DNA of 64,000 nucleotides, taken from the NCBI GenBank assembly GCA_039820585.1, contig JBCBPV010000007.1, forward strand, positions 20,531 to 84,530. The letters are read 5' to 3'. Shown here piece by piece: positions 58,580 through 64,000 of the stretch; the first letter of the stretch is position 1, and each line of letters opens with the position of its first letter. The notes under the pieces are model-generated. The model saw only the letters and a program-made list of their open reading frames with translations. It was not told the origin of the DNA and did not search any database. Source of the DNA: JBCBGF01 sp039820585 (lineage in GTDB: Bacteria; Pseudomonadota; Alphaproteobacteria; Rhodobacterales; Rhodobacteraceae). The translations under genes and the position numbers were made by a program.

Positions 58580-60028
58580 TTAGATCCCGATAATCTGTTG
58601 GAACAAGCTGTCGAGCGTTTGGATCATCCGCGCGTTGGCGGCGTAGTTCTGTTCGATCAGCAGAAGCTTTTGCAACTCATCATCGGTGCTGACACCCGCC
58701 GCACGTTCTTGCTGCAAAAGGCTTTCGCGCAGCGCATCCCGAAAGCCGCTGTCGCGTTCGGCGATCAGGAGTTCGCCGCCAAGCAGGTTCGCCATATCTG
58801 CGGCAAGGCCAGTGGCCGAGCGTGACGCGCTGGTGATCGTGGTATCCACCGGGGCCTGAACCGCAGTCAGGGCATTATAATAGCCGTTCAAAAGCGTGGC
58901 ATCGCCAGTGGCCCCTTCGACAGCGGCCCCGAGACCATCGCGCAGGCGCCAGATCTCACCACCTTGCGCGGGATCAGCGGCGGCGTTGACGGTCAATCGA
59001 CCGGCCAGCCCATCCAGATCCGCGGGGTTCAGCGCCGCACCGCGATCGGTGAAGAGGCCGGGCGCCCCGGCGACGGTGGTTGCGTCAAGCCCGGTCTCCG
59101 CAAACCGGTCGACCAGATCGCGGGCGAAAGCGTCCATGCGGCTTTGCTGGGTCGGCAGCGCGGTATCACGCATCTCAAACAGGGCCGCCAGCGATCCGCC
59201 GGCCAGGGGCGCGCCCGCGCCATCTAACCGTACCGGATCGCCGTCGATAGTCAGCCCGGATAAGGCGCCGCTGGCCAGTGTCATATCCGCAGTGATGGTT
59301 GCCGTCTGGTTGAAGCCAATCGTGCGGACGGTGCTGTCCAAGAGCAGCGCACCGCCATCGGTCAAGAGCGCCACCTTTCCGTCGTCGCGCGGCAAGGTGC
59401 GCAAGGGGACGATTTCCGAGATCTGGTCGATTGCGCGTTGGCGTTCGTCGAAGAGCACGCTGGCATCCCGACCCTGGCCGTTGAATGCCGAGATTTGGGC
59501 GTTGAGATCACGCACAGCCAATAGGCCTGCGTTCAACGCATCCACCTGCCGGGCAATGTCCTGGTCGGCATCCTGGCGCAGGCGCTGTACGCCATCTGAG
59601 ATATCATTCACGCCTTCGGTCAAAGACTGCGCCGAGGCGAGCACACCGGCCAGGCGCACGGGTTCATCGGGGCGGCCAGCAGCCTCGATTAGCGACGCCT
59701 CGAACTGGCGCAGGCGCCCCGACAGGCCCGCCGCATCATCGGGCGTGCCCACCAGGTTGAGCGTTGCCGTAAGATAGCTGCTGCGGGTATTGGCATAGCC
59801 TAGCGCCGCGTCGGCGCTGCGCCTGTCACGGATCACCGCTTCATCCACACTGCGGGTCACGCCCTCAACCCGGACGCCGCCGCCCACGCGGCTTGTGCCA
59901 ATCTCTAGCTCGCGGCGGCCATAGCCTTCGGTCGTCGCATTGGCGATGTTGGCCGACACTATGGATGCGGCGCGCGCCTGGACGTTGAGCCCCGACAGCG
60001 CGTTGGACAGTGATGATGACAAGCTCAT
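58580..60028 (-). CDS. flgK: Hook-filament junction protein FlgK, 482 aa
   Basis: The first junction protein (HAP1). The N-terminus is MSLSSSLSNALSGLNVQARAASIVSANIANATTEGYGRRELEIG, the HAP1 form of the rod/hook signature, followed by EAVIRDRRSADAALGYANTRSSYL. The C-terminus reads SLLQQERAAGVSTDDELQKLLLIEQNYAANARMIQTLDSLFQQIIGI, typical of FlgK. The middle contains YFTDRGA-like LFTDRGAALNPADLDG. The length is standard. It follows flgE by 20 bp. Confidence 0.96.
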   Translation of the reverse strand: MSLSSSLSNALSGLNVQARAASIVSANIANATTEGYGRRELEIGTSRVGGGVRVEGVTRSVDEAVIRDRRSADAALGYANTRSSYLTATLNLVGTPDDAAGLSGRLRQFEASLIEAAGRPDEPVRLAGVLASAQSLTEGVNDISDGVQRLRQDADQDIARQVDALNAGLLAVRDLNAQISAFNGQGRDASVLFDERQRAIDQISEIVPLRTLPRDDGKVALLTDGGALLLDSTVRTIGFNQTATITADMTLASGALSGLTIDGDPVRLDGAGAPLAGGSLAALFEMRDTALPTQQSRMDAFARDLVDRFAETGLDATTVAGAPGLFTDRGAALNPADLDGLAGRLTVNAAADPAQGGEIWRLRDGLGAAVEGATGDATLLNGYYNALTAVQAPVDTTITSASRSATGLAADMANLLGGELLIAERDSGFRDALRESLLQQERAAGVSTDDELQKLLLIEQNYAANARMIQTLDSLFQQIIGI

Positions 60029-60048
60029 GGCCTAGCGTCCCCCCGACC

Positions 60049-61353
60049 TTAGCGTTTGATATTCGTGGTTTCCTGCAGCATCTCATCCACCGTCTGGATC
60101 ACCTTGGCATTTGATGAATAGGCCCGCTGCGTCTGGATCAGCGCGGTCAATTCCCCCGCCACATCGGTGGCCGATTCCTCTAGCGCAAACGAAACGATAT
60201 CCCCTGTGGGCCCGTCGGCGGCATCCCAAAGGAAGAATGTCCCGCTTTCATTTGAGGTGCGGTAGGTCTGGTTGTCCTGGGCGATCAGGCCATTGGGATT
60301 TGGCAGGTCGATCAGCGGAATCTGATAGATCGTTCGCGTGATCCCGATGTCGAAATTGGCCCGGACAAAGCCGTTGGGATCCACTTCAACGGAAACGAGG
60401 TTTCCCACTGGCGAGCCGTCTTTCGAGATCGAGGTGGGCGCAAAGCTGTCCGACAGCTGGGTCAGGCCCTGGCCGGACCCAACGGCCCCAATGTTGATCG
60501 CAATCGGCCCGCCAGCGACGTTGACCGAGAAATCGCCGGTCGCCCCGTCATAGGCACCCCCGGAGACCGTCGTGACCGACGCGATGGTGCCGCCGCTGCC
60601 CCGCGTATTGTCAAAGACCACGGTGTATTCGCCGATCGTCGTACCGCCCGAGGCAGAATCGCTCAGCACCAATGTCCAGGTGTTCGACGCCCCCGCGACT
60701 GTCGGGACGGTGGGCGTGAACTGCATGTTGATGCTTTGCGACGTGCCGAGGTTGTCGAAATATTCCACCGATAGTTCCAACGCTTCACCGCTGGCGCCAA
60801 ACTCGGTCTCCGTCGCGGGCAAATTGACGCCCAGTGCCACGCGAGTCGTCGGCTCTGACGTGAACTGGTTGACGTTGATCTGCACCGGTTCCAACCCATC
60901 GCCGGTATCGCGGGGAAAGGTGGGGATTGAGCCATCGGGATCGGCGGGCCAGCCCATCAGGGTGACACCCGTCGTCGAGCGTAGATACCCTTCGGCATCC
61001 GTGCGGAAAGACCCGGTTGTGGCCAGAAACAGCGGGAAATCCCCGGTAGTCGAGTTCAGTGCGCTTTGATTGGTCACGGGCAGGAACCCCCGGCCACGAA
61101 TGGCCAGATCGGTGCCATTGTTGGTCGTCAACAGCGCACCAGGCTGGTCGATAAGACGCTGCGTCGTGACGCGCACGCCGCCGGCCGAGTAGGTTCCGGC
61201 GCCCGATGAGATCACCAAAGACGAAAAATCCGCTTCGGCGCGCTTGTACCCGTTGGTGGCCGAGTTCGCGATGTTGTCCGAGATTGTGGCAAGTCGGCTG
61301 GCATTTGCGGCCAACCCGGCAACGCCGGCATTCAGCGAGGAGGAAATCGTCAT
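60049..61353 (-). CDS. flgE: Flagellar hook protein FlgE, 434 aa
   Basis: The hook subunit. It starts TISSSLNAGVAGLAANASRLATISDNIANSATNGYKRAEADFSSLV and has the FlgE-type GGVRVTTQRLIDQPGALLTTNNGTDLAIRGRGFLPV near the N-terminus. The middle domain (DNLGTSQSINMQFTPT) and the C-terminal end LIQTQRAYSSNAKVIQTVDEMLQ are also present. The frame starts at 61374, but the ATG at 61353 with AAAGG nearby gives the hook N-terminus. It follows motB by 79 bp, where the CtrA-like box lies. Confidence 0.96.
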   Translation of the reverse strand: MTISSSLNAGVAGLAANASRLATISDNIANSATNGYKRAEADFSSLVISSGAGTYSAGGVRVTTQRLIDQPGALLTTNNGTDLAIRGRGFLPVTNQSALNSTTGDFPLFLATTGSFRTDAEGYLRSTTGVTLMGWPADPDGSIPTFPRDTGDGLEPVQINVNQFTSEPTTRVALGVNLPATETEFGASGEALELSVEYFDNLGTSQSINMQFTPTVPTVAGASNTWTLVLSDSASGGTTIGEYTVVFDNTRGSGGTIASVTTVSGGAYDGATGDFSVNVAGGPIAINIGAVGSGQGLTQLSDSFAPTSISKDGSPVGNLVSVEVDPNGFVRANFDIGITRTIYQIPLIDLPNPNGLIAQDNQTYRTSNESGTFFLWDAADGPTGDIVSFALEESATDVAGELTALIQTQRAYSSNAKVIQTVDEMLQETTNIKR

Positions 61354-61410
61354 AGGGGCACCTTTCTGCTGCAAGTTCCTCTGATGTCGCGATCCCTAAC
61401 GCGCTACGCC

Positions 61411-61425
61411 TTAAAAACCCGCTAA
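61411..61425 (+). promoter_or_regulatory. CtrA-like box upstream of flgE
   Basis: TTAA-AAACCCG-CTAA (minus strand TTAG-CGGGTTT-TTAA) matches the CtrA site consensus with one changed base at the correct spacing. It is in the 79-bp spacer between the motB stop and the flgE start, 58 bp before the ATG, so flgE may have its own promoter. Confidence 0.5.
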
Positions 61426-61432
61426 TCCCCGA

Positions 61433-62287
61433 TCACACGCCGCTGCGCAGAAGCACGATCTCAACCCGGTCATTGCGCACGGCCATCGGGTTCGTGGATG
61501 TGGGCGCCCGGTCGGCATAGCCGGCGACGCGCAAGATGCGGGTTCGGTAGTCTGCATTGGCCTGCATCAGTTTGCGCACCGTGTCTGCGCGCGCCGACGA
61601 CCGTGACCAACTGGTGCCTTCGCGCAAAACAACGGGTTCGGCCCGCACATGGCCCCTGATCGCAACCTGGTTGGTCACGACCGAGAACACCGGCAGGATC
61701 TGATCCATCAGGCTGCGCAGCTCTGGCGCGGGTTCGCCTCGCGCATCGAAAAGGCGGGTCTCTTCGGTATCGAACAGCTCCACGACGAGGCCTTCGTCGC
61801 TGATCCGGGTCACGACATGGCGGCGCAGCAATTCGCTGAACATGCTTTCCCCGGCGGCGGCCAGAAGGCGCCGTTCGATATCTTTCAGCGCGTCTTCGGA
61901 GACCAGTGCATTGTCTTCCCCTGACAAGGCGTCCGGTTGGGTCTGGCCAGTGTCGCCCCGCGCCTGCCGCGCTTCGGTTGGGCGGGCGAGACCAGCGCCG
62001 GTGCCGTTTTGTGCAAGCGTATTCTCGGAATAGACACTGTCACCGCCAAACGCGCCCTGCCCCCCTGCGGATGATCGCACCACCGGGATTGTGGGGTTGA
62101 AGTAGTCGGCAATGCCCTTGCGCTGCTTTTCGGTGGTCGCGCCAAGCAGCCACATAAGCATGAAGAACGCCATCATCGCGGTGACGAAATCGGCATAGGC
62201 CACCTTCCAGGCGCCGCCATGGTGGCCGCCGCCCTGAATGACCTTCTTGCGTTTGATAATTGTAGGCGCGTTGGATTGCGCTGACAT
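61433..62287 (-). CDS. motB: Flagellar motor stator protein MotB, 284 aa
   Basis: The peptidoglycan-anchored stator subunit. It has an N-terminal single transmembrane helix with the proton-carrying Asp (D33 in VAYADFVTAMMAFFMLMWLL), the plug-like linker, and a C-terminal OmpA-like domain (ISDEGLVVELFDTEETRLF, then RGHVRAEPV and RADTVRKLMQ, YADRAPTSTNPMAVRNDRVEIVL). The ATG at 62287 follows AAGGGGG. It heads the motB-flgE-flgK-flgL-flgI operon, away from motA (51217). Confidence 0.96.
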   Translation of the reverse strand: MSAQSNAPTIIKRKKVIQGGGHHGGAWKVAYADFVTAMMAFFMLMWLLGATTEKQRKGIADYFNPTIPVVRSSAGGQGAFGGDSVYSENTLAQNGTGAGLARPTEARQARGDTGQTQPDALSGEDNALVSEDALKDIERRLLAAAGESMFSELLRRHVVTRISDEGLVVELFDTEETRLFDARGEPAPELRSLMDQILPVFSVVTNQVAIRGHVRAEPVVLREGTSWSRSSARADTVRKLMQANADYRTRILRVAGYADRAPTSTNPMAVRNDRVEIVLLRSGV

Positions 62288-62368
62288 AGCACCCCCTTCG
62301 CCCACACCCGACGGCGTGGCTAAGGGGTAAATTCAAACAAATCGTAAATGGCGCCGGGTGGCGTTGGG

Positions 62369-62404
62369 ATCTGCGGGCGGCAACCAGATGGGCCGCCCGC
62401 AGAT
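62369..62404 (-). terminator. Strong hairpin after the outer-membrane barrel gene
   Basis: A 13-bp perfect inverted repeat, ATCTGCGGGCGGC (62369-62381) with GCCGCCCGCAGAT (62392-62404), lies 8 bp downstream of the minus-strand stop at 62413. It has no T-tract, so it may act as a terminator with help or as an mRNA-stabilising stem separating this locus from the motB operon. Confidence 0.65.
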
Positions 62405-62412
62405 GAGTAGCA

Positions 62413-63804
62413 TCAGCGCAGCGAGAACGTGCGCCCGATCGTGGTTATGATCGCGTTCGACTGGGCGGTATCTGCACCAGGCTCGCTTTCAAACCGAGCG
62501 CGATAGGCCAGGGTCCAGTCCCACTGTTCGAAAATCTGACGGCGCAGGCCGATTTGGAACTCGGTCCGGGTCGCCTCGGTGGCAAGGCCGTTGCCGATAT
62601 CTTCGACATCCGCAACACTCAGGCTGACATCAAGGGCGGATTGCTCGCCTATCTCACGCAAGAGGCCAAGCGCGACGCGTGTTCGAAGTACTTCTTCCTC
62701 GTCATCGTTGATAACCGCGCGCTGATCGAGCTCGGCCGAGACGCGGCCAAGAGGCAGATCACGGCTGAAGTTGAGGTTCACAAGGACGGCGGAGTCGCCC
62801 GTATCGCTGTCTGTGAACCCAAGGCCATAGCCAATCTCGGACCCGGCAACTTCAATCTCGCGATTGGCCGACAGGGTGGTCCGGTTTGTGGTTGAGCTTG
62901 CATCAGACCGCGCTTCGAACCGCACTTCGCCATCGGGAAGTTCGCGCGTCAGGCGCAGGAACCCGCTCGTCTGGCTGTCTTCCTCAGTCGTCACGCCGGA
63001 TTCTGTCGTCTCGAACTCGTTGGTCAGAACTTCACCATTGAAGCGCAGCACCGGGGTGAAATCGAAGCGAAGTCCAACACCCAAGCCCGTTGTCTGGATG
63101 TTTGTTTCAACCGCGTCTTCCGCATCATATTCGCGATATGTCCCGATCAGACTTGCGGTTGCCAGGGGCGACAGCTGAATGTTCACGGCCGCCCGGGCGG
63201 TGTCTGTTGATCTGTCGAACAGGTTGGGATCGACCGTGTCGGTATAATCACGCTCTCGGCGGCTGATCCGGAAATCTGCACCAAGCGGCGAGTTGACCCC
63301 AACGCTGAATGTCAGTGTGGCGCGGCTGTCGAGCAGATCGCCTTCGTCAACGATCAGGTCATCGGCGATGAAATCGCCATCTTCATCAATGAAGAAGGAA
63401 CTCAGAACCTCTGTTTCCCGAACCCGAAGGTTCACGCCGAATTCGGTGTTCACGCCTTCTGCGTCAAACCGCAGGGCGGCGAATGGATCGACAAACCCGT
63501 TATCCTCTTCCTCGCCGCCTGGGCGATCTTCGAACCGCACGCTTCCACCAAGCTCGGCCTCGAACCGAGACGTGGCCGATCCACCGGCGACGCCCAGGGT
63601 CAAGCGCGTATCGAACTCTGACGTTGTGCCTTCGGAATCGACATCCAAATCGGCATTGTCATCAACCGTTAGGCTGCTGCGCACATCCGCCGTTACGTTA
63701 AGGCCGCCAGCATCCTGTGCGGATGCAAGCGGCGTGTTCAGTCCAAAGATCGCGGCGCATGCGAGAAGCGATGCGCCGGTCTTGCCCCAACTGGTGCGGT
63801 CCAT
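62413..63804 (-). CDS. Outer-membrane beta-barrel protein linked to polysaccharide export, 463 aa
   Basis: It has a signal peptide (1-29, cut near LASAQDAG) followed by repeated alternating amphipathic strands (FDTRLTLGVAGGS, SRFEAELGGSVRFED, ASLIGTYREYD, LGVGLRFDFTPVLRFNGEVL and so on). The end is FSLR with aromatic-ended strands (WDWTLAYRARFES), as in 16-18-stranded barrels. The acidic composition and length fit the exopolysaccharide-associated barrels that pair with truncated Wza/OPX proteins. The upstream gene, 15 bp away on the same strand, is such a polysaccharide export protein, so the pair likely forms an exporter. Confidence 0.78.
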   Translation of the reverse strand: MDRTSWGKTGASLLACAAIFGLNTPLASAQDAGGLNVTADVRSSLTVDDNADLDVDSEGTTSEFDTRLTLGVAGGSATSRFEAELGGSVRFEDRPGGEEEDNGFVDPFAALRFDAEGVNTEFGVNLRVRETEVLSSFFIDEDGDFIADDLIVDEGDLLDSRATLTFSVGVNSPLGADFRISRRERDYTDTVDPNLFDRSTDTARAAVNIQLSPLATASLIGTYREYDAEDAVETNIQTTGLGVGLRFDFTPVLRFNGEVLTNEFETTESGVTTEEDSQTSGFLRLTRELPDGEVRFEARSDASSTTNRTTLSANREIEVAGSEIGYGLGFTDSDTGDSAVLVNLNFSRDLPLGRVSAELDQRAVINDDEEEVLRTRVALGLLREIGEQSALDVSLSVADVEDIGNGLATEATRTEFQIGLRRQIFEQWDWTLAYRARFESEPGADTAQSNAIITTIGRTFSLR

Positions 63805-63819
63805 TGTCCCTCTTTTCTT

Positions 63820-64000
63820 TTATTCGAAGAACCGTCGTTGCGGCACCACGATCACGTCACCCGCTGCCAGCGGAGAGCGCCCGATCGAAGACTGCCCGGA
63901 TTCGACGGCCTGGTAGTTGATGTTGTAGATCTGTTCCTCACCGGTCGCCGGATCCGTCCGGCGCAGTTGGATGCGCTTTGTCGCGGCGAACTTTGAAAAG
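63820..64000 (-). CDS. Polysaccharide export protein (Wza/OPX type), C-terminal part
   Basis: The last 59 codons of a gene that continues beyond the window edge. Reading from the edge the product ends LAAGDVIVVPQRRFFE. The DVIVVPxRRFFE ending is the hallmark of polysaccharide biosynthesis/export (Poly_export/SLBB) proteins. IQLRR and YNINYQAV before it fit the SLBB domain. It has no transmembrane C-terminal helix of the Wza type, which supports a partner barrel. The stop lies 15 bp before the start of the barrel gene. Confidence 0.8.
   Translation of the reverse strand, partial: FSKFAATKRIQLRRTDPATGEEQIYNINYQAVESGQSSIGRSPLAAGDVIVVPQRRFFE

Noticed and set aside
1..64000. tRNA, rRNA, CRISPR arrays, insertion sequences or prophage
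   Set aside because: I found no cloverleaf sequences, rRNA segments, direct-repeat/spacer arrays, transposases or integrases.

Overview
The window is a high-GC alphaproteobacterial chromosome segment, most likely from a member of the Rhodobacteraceae (Roseobacter group). The evidence is the dnaA / rpsT / mutM / ubiE / ubiB gene order, a flagellar cluster with the typical alphaproteobacterial accessories (flaF, flbT, a DUF1217 protein, MotE, a second FliL-like protein, a flagellum-associated lytic transglycosylase), and CtrA-like TTAA-N7-TTAA boxes in the flagellar promoter regions. I see no rRNA, tRNA, CRISPR, prophage or insertion sequence.

Layout. 0-12.8 kb is mixed housekeeping and accessory: the 3' part of a thiolase, a hybrid histidine kinase, a VOC protein, yaaA, recQ, a YggT protein, a UMF1-type transporter, mepA, a phytase-like esterase-domain protein, a queuosine-precursor transporter (yhhQ), a very short ORF with an extreme Shine-Dalgarno, arfB behind an unusual repeat array, and an HtrA-like protease. 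12.9-24.6 kb holds replication genes with others between them: dnaN, recF, a LysE exporter, a desaturase, gyrB, a pncA-YkgJ-pncB NAD-salvage operon on the minus strand, trhO and dnaA. 24.6-29.7 kb holds rpsT, an enoyl-CoA hydratase and mutM on the minus strand, then ubiE and ubiB on the plus strand.

30.0-62.3 kb is one continuous flagellar supercluster in alternating blocks: flgD-fliK (-); flgJ, a FlgN-like gene, flagellin, flaF, flbT, DUF1217 (+); fliI (-); flgB-flgC-fliE-fliQ-flgF-flgG-flgA-flgH-fliL2 (+); a ten-kilobase operon fliL-DUF6468-like-motE-motA-780 aa secreted protein-SLT-flhA-fliR-flhB-FliJ-like-small ORF (-); fliF-fliH-fliN-fliP (+); motB-flgE-flgK-flgL-flgI (-). Nearly the whole export gate, basal body, hook, filament and stator are encoded here, but fliG, fliM and fliO are not seen. 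The last 1.6 kb starts another locus: an outer-membrane beta-barrel gene and the C-terminus of a polysaccharide export (OPX/Wza-type) protein.

The points most worth a second look are the CtrA-like boxes in four flagellar spacers, the 11-bp GTACAC repeat array plus 18-bp palindrome before arfB, the 18-codon ORF whose leader pairs with the 16S rRNA 3' end, the structured flagellin leader beside flbT/flaF, and the 780-aa secreted protein of unknown function inside the motor operon.
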